Assembly (NCBI RefSeq): GCF_014205135.1
Contig: NZ_JACHMY010000001.1
Coordinates: 6,076,001 to 6,140,000, forward strand
Direction: 5' to 3'
DNA: 64,000 nucleotides
Source of the DNA: Kribbella italica
GTDB taxonomy: Bacteria > Actinomycetota > Actinomycetes > Propionibacteriales > Kribbellaceae
The notes under the pieces were generated by a model, which worked only from the letters and a program-made list of their open reading frames with translations, was not told where the DNA came from and searched no databases. Within the stretch, counting starts at the first letter, position 1; each line of letters begins with the position of its first letter. Positions 49,953 through 58,316 of the stretch are shown piece after piece. Position numbers and translations under genes: made by a program.

Positions 49953-51392
49953 CTAGAACATCAGCGCGCGAGCGGGGTCCTCGAGGATGCTCGCGACGTC
50001 GGCGAGAAAGATCGAGCCCTTCTCGCCGTCGATCAGGCGGTGGTCGAACGACAGCGCCAGCGTGGTGATCCAGCGCGGGACGATCTCGTCGTCCACCACC
50101 CACGGCTGCTTGCGGACCGCGCCGAAGGCGAGGATCGCGGCCTCGCCCGGGTTGATGATCGGCGTCCCGGCGTCGACGCCGAAGACGCCGACGTTGGTGA
50201 TCGTGAACGACCCGCCGGCCTGGTCGGCCGGGGAGGTCTTGCCGTCGCGGGCGGTGGCGACCAGGTTGTTCAGGGCGCCGCACAGCTCGGGCAGGGTGAG
50301 CGACTCGGCACCCTTGATGTTCGGCACGATCAGGCCGCGCGGCGTGGCCGCGGCGATGCCGAGGTTGACCGAGCCCTTGAGCACGATCTCCTGGTTCGGC
50401 TCGTCCCACGCCGCGTTGATGATCGGCGTCCGGCGGGCCGCGAGGGTGACCGCCTTCGCGACGATCAGCAACGGCGAGACCCGCAGGTCCTTGAACGCCT
50501 TGTCCTTCTTCAGCCGCTCGACCAGGTCCATGGTCGCGCTGACGTCGACAGTGATCCACTCGGTCACGTGCGGCGCCGTGAACGCACTGGCCACCATCGC
50601 CTGCGCCATCACCTTCTGGACGCCCTTCACGGGAATCCGCACGTCACCAGCACCAGGCTGTACGACGTACTGCGGAGCAGGTGCTGCAGCAGCAGGTGGT
50701 GTGGTGGTGTGGTTCTCCACGTCGGAGCGGGTGATGATCCCGCCTACACCCGTGGCGGTGACCGTGCCGAGGTCGATGCCCAGGTCCTTGGCCAGCTTGC
50801 GGACCGGGGGCTTGGCCAGGACATGAACGTTGCCAGCAGCAACTGCTGCGGCGGCCGGAGTCGGAGCGGGGGCCGGTACTGGAGCCGGGGCGGGGACGAC
50901 CGGTGCCGGGGCGGGGACCGCCTGCGGCGCGACGGCCCCTGCCGGGGCGGGGACCGCCGACGGCGCGAGGGCGGCGGGCGCGGCCGCGGGGGCTCCGCCC
51001 TTGCGGGGACGGCGTTTGGCTTCGGTCGTCCGGGGGCCGTAACCGACCAGCACCGCCGTACGGCCCGTGCCGCCGTTCTCGATGTCCGGGACCAGGTCTT
51101 CCTTCGGCGTACCGGAGGCCACCGGTGGCGTCAGGTCACCAGGCGTGGCGTCGGCGGTCTCGACGGCGATGATCGGCGTACCGACCGGAACGGTCTCGCC
51201 CTCGGGGACCAGGAGCTCGGCGACCGTGCCGGCGAACGGCACCGGCAGCTCGACCAGGGACTTGGCGGTCTCGATCTCGACGACGGTGTCGTTGAGCTTG
51301 ACCGTGTCGCCGGGCTTGACCTTCCAGCTGACGATCTCGGCCTCGACCAGACCCTCGCCGACGTCGGGGAGGCGGAACTGCTGGATGCCCAT
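49953..51392 (-). CDS. bkdC: Branched-chain 2-oxoacid dehydrogenase E2 (dihydrolipoamide acyltransferase)
   Basis: 479 aa from ATG 51392, which overlaps the E1-beta stop (TGATG); the frame open further upstream is not coding. Lipoyl domain 1-80 with Lys44 in IETAKSL, a long Pro/Ala linker, the E1/E3-binding domain (VRKLAKDLGIDLGTVTATGVGGIITRSDV) and the acyltransferase core with His451 and Asp455 in SFDHRLIDG. It transfers the acyl group to CoA. It completes an E1-alpha/E1-beta/E2 operon. No E3 is adjacent, as lipoamide dehydrogenase is usually encoded elsewhere. Confidence 0.92.
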   Translation of the reverse strand: MGIQQFRLPDVGEGLVEAEIVSWKVKPGDTVKLNDTVVEIETAKSLVELPVPFAGTVAELLVPEGETVPVGTPIIAVETADATPGDLTPPVASGTPKEDLVPDIENGGTGRTAVLVGYGPRTTEAKRRPRKGGAPAAAPAALAPSAVPAPAGAVAPQAVPAPAPVVPAPAPVPAPAPTPAAAAVAAGNVHVLAKPPVRKLAKDLGIDLGTVTATGVGGIITRSDVENHTTTPPAAAAPAPQYVVQPGAGDVRIPVKGVQKVMAQAMVASAFTAPHVTEWITVDVSATMDLVERLKKDKAFKDLRVSPLLIVAKAVTLAARRTPIINAAWDEPNQEIVLKGSVNLGIAAATPRGLIVPNIKGAESLTLPELCGALNNLVATARDGKTSPADQAGGSFTITNVGVFGVDAGTPIINPGEAAILAFGAVRKQPWVVDDEIVPRWITTLALSFDHRLIDGEKGSIFLADVASILEDPARALMF

Positions 51393-52369
51393 CAGTACCC
51401 CATCACCCGGTCGACACCGTCGAGCACCCGGTCCAGGTCGGGCAGGTACTCCTCTTCCATCCGCGACGGCGGGTAGGGAGTGTCGTACCCGGCGACCCGG
51501 AGCACCGGCGCCTCCAGGTGGTAGAAGCACTCCTCGGTGATCCGCGCCGCGACCTCCGCGCCGGGACCGAGCGAGAACGGCGCCTCGTGCACGACGACCG
51601 CGCGCCGGGTCTTCTTGACCGAGTCGAAGATCGTCCGCAGGTCCAGCGGCGAGATGGTCCGCAGGTCGACGACCTCCAGGTCGCGCCCGTCCTCGAGCGC
51701 CGCCTCGGCCGCCTGCAGGCAGGTCTTCACCATCGGGCCGTAGCAGAACAGTGTCGCGTCGGTGCCCTCGCGGACCACCTTCGCCTTGTGCAGCGGGTAC
51801 GCCGGCGGCACGCTCTCGTCGAGCTCGGCCTTCTCGTGGTAGCGCCGCTTGGGCTCCAGGAAGATGACCGGGTCGTCGGAGCTGATCGCCTGCTGGATCA
51901 TCCAGTACGCGTCCACCGGGTCGCCGCACGCGACCACCTTGAGACCGGCGATGTGCGCGAACAGCGTCTCCGGCGACTCCGAGTGGTGCTCGACCGCGCC
52001 GATGCCGCCACCGAACGGGATCCGGATCACGATCGGCATCCGCAGCTTGCCCATCGACCGGTAGTGCATCTTGGCGACCTGGTTGATGATCTGGTCGTAC
52101 GCCGGGAAGACGAACCCGTCGAACTGGATCTCGCAGACCGGCCGGTAGCCGCGCAGCGCCAGGCCGACCGCGGTCCCGATGATGCCGGACTCGGCCAGCG
52201 GGGTGTCGATCACCCGGTCCTCGCCGAAGTCCTTCTGCAGACCCTCGGTGACCCGGAAGACACCGCCGAGCTTGCCGATGTCCTCACCCAGGATGATCAC
52301 CTTGGGGTCGTTGTCCATCGAGGCCCGCAGGCCCGCGTTGATGCCCTTGCCGAGACTGATCTTCGTCAT
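51392..52369 (-). CDS. bkdB: 2-oxoacid dehydrogenase E1 component, beta subunit
   Basis: 325 aa. GEDIGKLGGVFRVTEGLQKDFGEDRVIDTPLAESGIIGTAVGLAL and PIVIRIPFGGGIGAVEHHSESPETLFAHIAGLKVV are the E1-beta signatures, and the C-terminal transketolase domain follows. It pairs with E1-alpha to bind thiamine diphosphate and decarboxylate branched-chain 2-oxoacids. It is 5 bp after E1-alpha and overlaps E2 by one base. Pyruvate as substrate cannot be fully excluded; the separate alpha/beta E1 favours the Bkd type in actinobacteria. Confidence 0.92.
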   Translation of the reverse strand: MTKISLGKGINAGLRASMDNDPKVIILGEDIGKLGGVFRVTEGLQKDFGEDRVIDTPLAESGIIGTAVGLALRGYRPVCEIQFDGFVFPAYDQIINQVAKMHYRSMGKLRMPIVIRIPFGGGIGAVEHHSESPETLFAHIAGLKVVACGDPVDAYWMIQQAISSDDPVIFLEPKRRYHEKAELDESVPPAYPLHKAKVVREGTDATLFCYGPMVKTCLQAAEAALEDGRDLEVVDLRTISPLDLRTIFDSVKKTRRAVVVHEAPFSLGPGAEVAARITEECFYHLEAPVLRVAGYDTPYPPSRMEEEYLPDLDRVLDGVDRVMGY

Positions 52370-52374
52370 CCGGC

Positions 52375-53544
52375 TCAGCCCTCGCCCTCTGCGTTGAAGG
52401 AAGCGGCGTACGCGGCGTACTGGTCACGCTGCTCGGCCAGCTCGTCCGGCATGTCGACGTACGCGTACTTGAAGAAGTCGGTCAGCTCCGGGTCCGGCAT
52501 CGCCAGGCAGCCCTGACGCAGCTCGGCGGCGACCTGGTCGGCCTCGGCCTCGACCTGGTCGAAGAAGTCGTGCTCGACACCGGCCTGGCGGGCCAGGTAC
52601 GCCTTGACGCGCTCGATCGGGTCCTTGAGCTTCCAGTACTCCAGGTCCTCCGACAGCCGGTACTTCGTCGGGTCGTCGGACGTGGTGTGCGCGCCCATCC
52701 GGTACGTGTAGGCCTCGACCAGGGTCGGGCCGCTGCCTTCGCGGGCCCGCTTCAGCGCCTGCTGGGTGACGGCGTACGTCGCGAGGACGTCGTTGCCGTC
52801 GACGCGGACGCCGGGGAAACCGAAGCCGGCCGCGCGCTGGTAGAGCGGGATCCGGGTCTGCCGGTCGATCGGCTCGGAGATCGCCCACTGGTTGTTCTGG
52901 CAGAAGAAGACCACGGGGGCGTTGAACACCGAGGCGTAGATGAAGGCTTCGTTCACGTCGCCCTGGCTGCTGGCGCCGTCGCCGAAGTACGCGATCGTCG
53001 CCTCACCGTTCTCCGGGTCGCCGACCGCGTGGTCGCGCTGCTGACCCATCGCGTACCCGGTCGCGTGCAGCGTCTGGGCGCCGATCACGATCGTGTAGAG
53101 GTGGAAGTTGTTGTCCCGGGGGTCCCAGGCGCCCTGGTCGACGCCGCGGAACAGGCCGAGCAGGTTCAGCGGGTTGACGCCCTGGCAGAACGCGACGCCG
53201 TGCTCGCGGTAGGTCGGGAAGACCATGTCCTTGCGGTTGAGCGCGCGCCCGGAGCCGATCTGGGCGGCCTCCTGGCCGAGCAGCGAGGCCCACAGGCCCA
53301 GCTCGCCCTGGCGCTGCAGCGCGGTCGCCTCGGTGTCGATCCGGCGGACCAGCGTCATGTCCCGGTAGAAGCCCTTGATCGCCTCGTCGTCGAGGTCGAA
53401 CGAGTAGTCCGGGTGCTCGACGCGCTCACCTTCGGGCGTCAGCAGCTGGACGAACTCGACCTCCTCGGAGGCCTGCGGGGGACTGACCGGCGCCTCGACG
53501 GGCGCGAACACTTCCGGGGCAAGGCCCGGCACCGACTCACTCAC
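52375..53544 (-). CDS. bkdA: 2-oxoacid dehydrogenase E1 component, alpha subunit
   Basis: 389 aa from GTG 53544 (CGAGGAG with 6-nt spacing). The thiamine-diphosphate motif is FGDGASSQGDVNEAFIYASV...CQNN (GDG-x-NN), and YRMGAHTTSDDPTKYR is the phosphorylation-loop region of E1-alpha. First gene of the bkd operon. The roughly 50-residue N-terminal extension before HPDYSFDLDDE is acidic/proline-rich, as in M. tuberculosis BkdA. It feeds isobutyryl-, isovaleryl- and 2-methylbutyryl-CoA to branched fatty acid synthesis or catabolism. Confidence 0.92.
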   Translation of the reverse strand: MSESVPGLAPEVFAPVEAPVSPPQASEEVEFVQLLTPEGERVEHPDYSFDLDDEAIKGFYRDMTLVRRIDTEATALQRQGELGLWASLLGQEAAQIGSGRALNRKDMVFPTYREHGVAFCQGVNPLNLLGLFRGVDQGAWDPRDNNFHLYTIVIGAQTLHATGYAMGQQRDHAVGDPENGEATIAYFGDGASSQGDVNEAFIYASVFNAPVVFFCQNNQWAISEPIDRQTRIPLYQRAAGFGFPGVRVDGNDVLATYAVTQQALKRAREGSGPTLVEAYTYRMGAHTTSDDPTKYRLSEDLEYWKLKDPIERVKAYLARQAGVEHDFFDQVEAEADQVAAELRQGCLAMPDPELTDFFKYAYVDMPDELAEQRDQYAAYAASFNAEGEG

Positions 53545-53898
53545 ATGCACTCCTCGGGGGTTCGAGCGCGGGATCGCCGCGACCGCAACTTGCACGCTGC
53601 CGGCCTGACCAGCCGGGTGAGGCCTCTCAGACAGGACCGCGTGGGTCCAGGGTTGATGCACCGTCCGGCAGTGAACCTCCTCACTGGTACCACTGCCCAT
53701 CTTGCCGGACACCGTACCGAGCCGGTGGTGGTTGCGCTAACTGTCTGGACGCCAACTCGTACGCCGGTACCGAAACGCGTGCCGCCCTGAGACACCAGTC
53801 CATCAAGTGGTCATATCCGGGGCGCCCGGCACGCTCGGAGCGGGCGATGTGACGCCCGCTGCCCGCTCCGAGTGTTTTGTGTCACAGCTTCGTACCGA
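53545..53898. other. Intergenic region upstream of bkdA
   Basis: 354 bp without a credible gene. The bkdA promoter must lie here but no clear -10/-35 pair stands out. It contains the phytase terminator (53831-53875) and inverted GTCCGGCA/TGCCGGAC arms near 53660-53710. Confidence 0.5.
53831..53875 (-). terminator. Terminator downstream of the phytase gene
   Basis: A 15-bp stem (53831-53845 with 53861-53875, one G-U pair) with a 15-nt loop, 24 bases past the phytase stop on the minus strand. Confidence 0.75.
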
Positions 53899-55230
53899 TC
53901 AGGGCAACTGCTCCAGCCGGACCAGTTTGAAATTGGTCCCCTCCCGGTCGCCGTCGCCGGGCGTGTTCTCGCCGTCGTGGACCGCGAGCAGGCCGTGCGG
54001 GAACCGGGCGCCGAGCGGCTGGGTCGTCACGGCCGCGCCGTCGCTGTGCTGAACGCCGTCGGTCGCGTGGCCGTCGACGACCTCGAAGCCGGCCCGGTAG
54101 GTGAGGCCGCGGGCGTCAAGCCGGTAGACCGCGAAGGTCGAGTCACCCTGGCTCGAGGCGTAGAGGGTCTTGCGGCCGTTCTTGTACGCGATGGTCAGGC
54201 CCTCGGCGTCCGCGCTGAGGTACTTGCCGGCGTCCGGCCGGGCCGGGCCGGTCGGGGCGCACTCCTCGGTCTCTTCGTCGTACGCCGCCGGCTGGCCGAA
54301 CTCGCGAACCTTCTCCAGCAGCTCCGGCTTGCCACGCAGCGGGACCCGCCAGATGCCGACGTGCTCCTGAGCGGCGTACAGGGTGCGGGTGGTCCGGTCG
54401 AAGACCATGCCCTCGAACTGCGGACGGTCGCCCGGCTCCTCGCAGGGCGCCCAGGTGCTGCCGTCGCGGAGCTTGAAGCTCGTCGGGAAGTCCCACCGCG
54501 TCACCGGCTTGTAGGTGACCTTCGCGCCGTCCGCGACCAGGCGGAACAGCCCGATCCGGGCCTCGCTGCGCCGGGTGACGGCGACCAGCGGGCCGAGCGG
54601 GTCCGCGAGCACCGCGACGCCGTACGCCGTGCGCTGTTCCTGCACCTCGTCGGTGTCCTTGCTGAAGACGAGCGGGGCCTTCGCGCTGGTGAGGTCGGTG
54701 AGCACCTTGTCCTTGGCGTCGGCGCCGCGACGGTCGACCGAGTAGATCCGCAGCTGGTCCCGGCCGCGGTCGGTGACGACGGCGAGATCCCTCAGGCGGC
54801 CGCCGAGTACGGCGTTCTGCACCAGGTCGACGTTGTTGAACCGGCCGGGCTCCTGGCCCTCTTCGGGCGCCGGCGGGGTGGCGATGTGCTGCAGCTCCTT
54901 GCCGGTGAGGTCGACGGCAGTCAGTCCACCGTTCTTGAGCGCCCCGAGCACGACGGACTTCTCGGGCCTGGTCGGACTGACCCAGATCGCCGGGTCGTCG
55001 GCGTTGGCGTCACCACCCGCCGCGTCGTCCCAGTTCGGCGCGGTCTCGGCCACAGCCCGGACCTGGGCAAGCGCGGGCGCCCTGCTCGCGGCAGCGGATC
55101 CGGCCGCCCCGGCGAAGCCGGTGGCGGGGGCGGCGCGCCCCTCCCCCTCTCCCCACCCAGCCGCCCCGGCGGAGCCGGTGGCGGCGGCAGCAAGCAGCAC
55201 GCCTGCGGTCAGTGCAGCGACGTAGCGCAT
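53899..55230 (-). CDS. Secreted beta-propeller phytase (3-phytase)
   Basis: 443 aa from ATG 55230 (GAGGAGAC upstream). Signal peptide about 1-24, then an Ala/Gly-rich stretch. Propeller motifs of the BPP family are present: DDPAIWVSP, LGALKNGGLTAVDLTGKELQ, NNVDLVQNAVLGGRLRDLAVVTDRG, EGMVFD, DAEGLTI and DGAAVTT, which supply calcium and phosphate ligands. It hydrolyses phytate outside the cell to release phosphate (EC 3.1.3.8). The N-terminal Ala/Gly repeats (about 25-60) are unusual. It is divergent from the EamA transporter gene. Confidence 0.92.
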   Translation of the reverse strand: MRYVAALTAGVLLAAAATGSAGAAGWGEGEGRAAPATGFAGAAGSAAASRAPALAQVRAVAETAPNWDDAAGGDANADDPAIWVSPTRPEKSVVLGALKNGGLTAVDLTGKELQHIATPPAPEEGQEPGRFNNVDLVQNAVLGGRLRDLAVVTDRGRDQLRIYSVDRRGADAKDKVLTDLTSAKAPLVFSKDTDEVQEQRTAYGVAVLADPLGPLVAVTRRSEARIGLFRLVADGAKVTYKPVTRWDFPTSFKLRDGSTWAPCEEPGDRPQFEGMVFDRTTRTLYAAQEHVGIWRVPLRGKPELLEKVREFGQPAAYDEETEECAPTGPARPDAGKYLSADAEGLTIAYKNGRKTLYASSQGDSTFAVYRLDARGLTYRAGFEVVDGHATDGVQHSDGAAVTTQPLGARFPHGLLAVHDGENTPGDGDREGTNFKLVRLEQLP

Positions 55231-55337
55231 GTTCTGTCTCCTCACGGTTGGCGGTCACGATCGCGGGAGCCGATGACGGCCGGTTGGCCGGTGCGTGAAC
55301 CCGGCAGGAAACCGTCGGCGGCTGGCAGGGAATCCCC

Positions 55338-55366
55338 TTGCCGCCGCCCGGGCCGCCGACTAGCGT
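55338..55366 (+). promoter_or_regulatory. Predicted promoter of the EamA transporter gene
   Basis: TTGCCG (55338-55343), 17-bp spacer, TAGCGT (55361-55366). The predicted start near 55373 leaves a 34-nt leader before ATG 55407 with AAGGAG. Confidence 0.5.
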
Positions 55367-55406
55367 AAGGATCGTCTTGCAGTTTTACTGGTTACAAGGA
55401 GATCTG

Positions 55407-56387
55407 ATGGCCGCCTCCGCACCCGTCGTCCCGGCACTGCCCGACGCCCGGAGCGCGTCGCCCGCGATGATCTGGTTGGCGCTGGCGATCGTGTACGTCG
55501 TGTGGGGCTCGACGTACCTGGCGATCCGGATCGTGGTCGAGGCGCGGATCCCGCCGATGCTCGGGATGGCGACCCGCTTCCTGGCCGCCGCCCTGCTGCT
55601 GGCGACGTTCCTCGTCCTGCGCTCCGGCGGCCGCCGGCTCAACGTGACCCGGCGCGAACTGCTCGGCTCGGGCGTCGTCGGGCTGCTGCTCCTCGCCTTC
55701 GGCAACGGCGCGGTGGCGATCGCCGAGCAGACCGTGCCGTCCGGCCTCGCGGCGCTGCTGGTGGCCGCCGTACCGCTGTGGCTGATGCTGCTTCGCGTCG
55801 GTGGCGGCGAGCGCCCGCGGGTGCTGACCTGGACCGGCGTCCTGATCGGCTTCGCCGGCGCGGCCCTGCTGTCGGTCTCCGGCGGCAACACCAGCGCGAA
55901 GCCGCTCTCGGTCGCGATCCTGGTGCTCGGCACGATCAGCTGGGCGATCGGCTCGCGCTTCTCGCCGCGGCTCGGGCTGCCGAAGGACCCGCTGGTCGCG
56001 ACGACGTACGAGATGGCGATCGGCGGTACGGCGATGATCGTGATCGGCGTGCTCCGCGGCGAGCCCGCCCGGCTGCACCTCGGCGCGGTGGACTCGAAGG
56101 GCTGGTTCGCACTGGCCTACCTGGTCGTCTTCGGCTCGCTGCTCGCGTACACGGCGTACTCGTACTTGCTGGCGAACGCTCCGATCTCGCTGATCGGCAC
56201 CTACGCGTACGTGAACCCGGCGGTCGCGGTGTTCCTCGGCTGGCTGGTCCTGAGCGAGCACGTCACGACGACGATCCTGCTGGGCGGTGCGGTCGTCGTC
56301 CTGGGTGTGGCACTGGTGGTGACCGCCGAGCGGCGGCCCGCGGTGGCGACGACCAGGTCGGGCGCCGGCGCTCCGCCCGCGGAGTAG
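55407..56387 (+). CDS. EamA/DMT family transporter
   Basis: 326 aa with ten membrane segments in two EamA repeats: the first from IVYVVWGSTYLAIRIVVE, the second from VLGTISWAIGSRFSPRL to ALVVTAERR. AAGGAGA lies 6 nt before ATG 55407. Relatives of the RhaT/YedA type export amino acids or metabolites; the substrate is unknown. It is followed by strong hairpins and is transcribed alone. Confidence 0.92.
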   Translation: MAASAPVVPALPDARSASPAMIWLALAIVYVVWGSTYLAIRIVVEARIPPMLGMATRFLAAALLLATFLVLRSGGRRLNVTRRELLGSGVVGLLLLAFGNGAVAIAEQTVPSGLAALLVAAVPLWLMLLRVGGGERPRVLTWTGVLIGFAGAALLSVSGGNTSAKPLSVAILVLGTISWAIGSRFSPRLGLPKDPLVATTYEMAIGGTAMIVIGVLRGEPARLHLGAVDSKGWFALAYLVVFGSLLAYTAYSYLLANAPISLIGTYAYVNPAVAVFLGWLVLSEHVTTTILLGGAVVVLGVALVVTAERRPAVATTRSGAGAPPAE

Positions 56388-56855
56388 ACCACTCGCTCGC
56401 GCGCGGGCACCCGCGCGCGGAAGGAAGAGGAAAGACCCGGGCTCCCATGGGGTGCCCGGGTCTCCCACCGCTGCCGATGCGCGCGGCAGCGGGTCCTCAG
56501 TTGCCGGTCGCGCGCTGTGCCCCGAAAAAACACGGCGCGAACTCCGGCAATAGTGCGACGACATACCGATTCATCATGGTATTGCCGATTCGACGGCCAC
56601 CGAGCCCACCGAAAATCTCCATGAATCACCGGGCGATCCGTCTCCCGCGATGACACAACGAGGAAATCGGGGATGAGTTACGGGCTGGGCAAGTTTCCTG
56701 GTCAGACAGCAGTTGCTGCAATGTCAGGCATCTCCTCGGCAGCGCTCCCGAGACGCTTTCGAAACAAAAGTCCTCGAAGAATTCTGTAACCCCCATGACC
56801 AGGTGTCGTTACCCACTAAGACGAATCCGTCGAACCCGAAAGGAAACCTCGCACA
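56388..56855. other. Long intergenic region with hairpins before the secreted repeat protein
   Basis: 468 bp with no credible gene. It starts with two hairpins (56398-56419 and 56433-56463). The rest is less GC-rich than its surroundings, suggesting a long regulatory region. GTAAC (56786-56790) and CGTT (56807-56810), about 50 bases before the next gene, loosely resemble an ECF-type promoter. Confidence 0.45.
56433..56463 (+). terminator. Terminator after the EamA transporter gene
   Basis: A perfect 10-bp stem (56433-56442 with 56454-56463; AGACCCGGGC and its complement), 11-nt loop, 45 bases past the stop. A second 9-bp CG-rich hairpin (56398-56406 with 56411-56419) precedes it. Confidence 0.75.
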
Positions 56856-57452
56856 ATGCAGGTAACACGCAAGATCGCCGCTGCTGCGGCCGTGGCGACC
56901 GTCGCCACGCTGGGCCTGGCCACCGTCGTCAGCGCGAACATGATCGACGACACCAAGGCCAACAGCGGCCTTGCTGACACCGTCTCCTCGGCCTCCAAGG
57001 GCTACGGCGACAAGGGTGGCCACAAGTGGTACGGCGTTGACCGCGACGGCGGCCTGCTGGCCATCGACGACAACAAGGTCGGCCCGTTCCAGGCCTGCGA
57101 CAACTTCATCCCGGTGAACGCCGTGGGCGTCCAGGTCCCGGTCAAGGACATCGTCGGCATCGTCGGCTTCGACCAGAACGGCAACTCCGCCACCGCGGTG
57201 AAGACCTGCGAGCAGGAGGTCGGCCAGAACGACCACCACGGCAAGTGGTACCGCGCCGGCGACGACGGCCTGATCTCGGTCTCGGACAACAAGGTCGGCC
57301 CGTTCCAGGCCTGCCACAACGACATCCCGATCAACGCCGTTGGCGTTCAGGTTCCGGTTTCGGACCTGACCGGTCTGCTGGGCCTCGACCAGAACGCGAA
57401 CGCGGTCGAGTCGCTGAAGACCTGTGAGCAGGAAGTCGGCCAGAACAACTGA
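56856..57452 (+). CDS. Secreted protein of two tandem 72-residue-spaced repeats
   Basis: 198 aa with AAAGGAAA upstream of ATG 56856. Signal peptide about 1-27. Two repeats, residues 57-126 and 129-198, share KWYxxxxDG, DNKVGPFQAC, IPxNAVGVQVPV, FDQN/LDQN and KTCEQEVGQN. Each has two Cys 37 residues apart (81/118 and 153/190), so one disulfide per repeat is likely. Runs of identical DNA in both repeats show recent duplication or conversion. The alternating-Val segment recalls chaplins and other surface-active actinobacterial proteins, but this is only a resemblance. Extracellular; function unknown. Confidence 0.8.
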   Translation: MQVTRKIAAAAAVATVATLGLATVVSANMIDDTKANSGLADTVSSASKGYGDKGGHKWYGVDRDGGLLAIDDNKVGPFQACDNFIPVNAVGVQVPVKDIVGIVGFDQNGNSATAVKTCEQEVGQNDHHGKWYRAGDDGLISVSDNKVGPFQACHNDIPINAVGVQVPVSDLTGLLGLDQNANAVESLKTCEQEVGQNN

Positions 57453-57523
57453 CCCTCCCTGGTCAGTGATGCAGGACCCGAACCTGTCCCCTCGGTGGGG
57501 TGACTGATTCGGTAGCACCATCC

Positions 57524-57566
57524 GAACGGCACCGGGAAGAAAGCCTCACTCCTCCCGGTGCCGTTC
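57524..57566. terminator. Bidirectional terminator between the repeat protein and the SDR gene
   Basis: A perfect 14-bp stem (57524-57537 with 57553-57566; GAACGGCACCGGGA and its complement), 15-nt loop, between convergent genes and followed by a T-rich run. Confidence 0.85.
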
Positions 57567-57574
57567 TTCTGTTG

Positions 57575-58288
57575 TCAGAGCTCGCGCAGATCGACGACCG
57601 AACCACTCGGCAGCGCCCGGTCCACCAGCGACCAGATCCCCTGGGCGGCCTGCCGCGGCGTGACCAGTCCGCCGGTGCGCTGGAGCTCGCGGAAACGCTC
57701 CACCGACGGGAACGCCCGCTCGTCGGCCTTCCGGATCTCGCCCTGCATCGCGGTGTCGACCACCCCGGGTGCGACCGCGACCACCCGGCACCCGTTCGGC
57801 TCCAGGCCGACCGTCCGCACCCAGTGGTCGACCGCGGCCTTTCCTGCGCCGTACGCCGACCATCCGGCGTACGGCTTCTTCGCGGCGCCCGACGTCAGCA
57901 TCACCAGGTGCTTCTCACAGTCCAGCCCCGCCGTCGCCGCCAGGAACGACCGCCCCAGCGCCTGAGGCGCCGCCGAGTTCAGCAGCACGGCCCGCGCGTA
58001 CGCCGCCGCATCGACCTCCCCCGCCGGCCCGATCGGCACGACGGTCCCCGCGTTGTGCACGAACACCACCCGCTCGCCCGCGAACCCGGCCAGCTCGTCC
58101 ACGAAGTGCTGTTCGACTCGCTCCCACTCCGACGGCTCAGCCAGGTCCACCGCGAAGTGCTCGGCCGGACCACCCCCACGCCGTGACAGATCGATCACCC
58201 GAGAGTCCGGCCAGGGCACGTCCGTGGCCAGCGCGGCGCCGATGCCCGCCGAGGCACCGGAGATCCAGACCAGTGTTTGTCCGCTCAC
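57575..58288 (-). CDS. Short-chain dehydrogenase/reductase, sepiapterin reductase-like
   Basis: 237 aa. SGASAGIGAAL is the cofactor loop, FVHNAGTVVPIG replaces NNAG with HNAG, and Ser (LTSGAAKK), Tyr and Lys (AYGAGKAAVD) complete the active site. PGVVDTAMQGEIRK follows. It resembles the YueD/sepiapterin reductase group that reduces dicarbonyls. The substrate is unknown. Same strand as hisC, 28 bp downstream of its stop. Confidence 0.88.
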   Translation of the reverse strand: MSGQTLVWISGASAGIGAALATDVPWPDSRVIDLSRRGGGPAEHFAVDLAEPSEWERVEQHFVDELAGFAGERVVFVHNAGTVVPIGPAGEVDAAAYARAVLLNSAAPQALGRSFLAATAGLDCEKHLVMLTSGAAKKPYAGWSAYGAGKAAVDHWVRTVGLEPNGCRVVAVAPGVVDTAMQGEIRKADERAFPSVERFRELQRTGGLVTPRQAAQGIWSLVDRALPSGSVVDLREL

Positions 58289-58316
58289 GCCGCCAACGTA
58301 CCGACGGCGGTGGACT

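Noticed and set aside
51393..51929. Upstream extension of the E2 gene
   Set aside because: It lies inside the E1-beta gene in another frame; MGIQQFRLPDVGEG at 51392 is the natural lipoyl-domain start.
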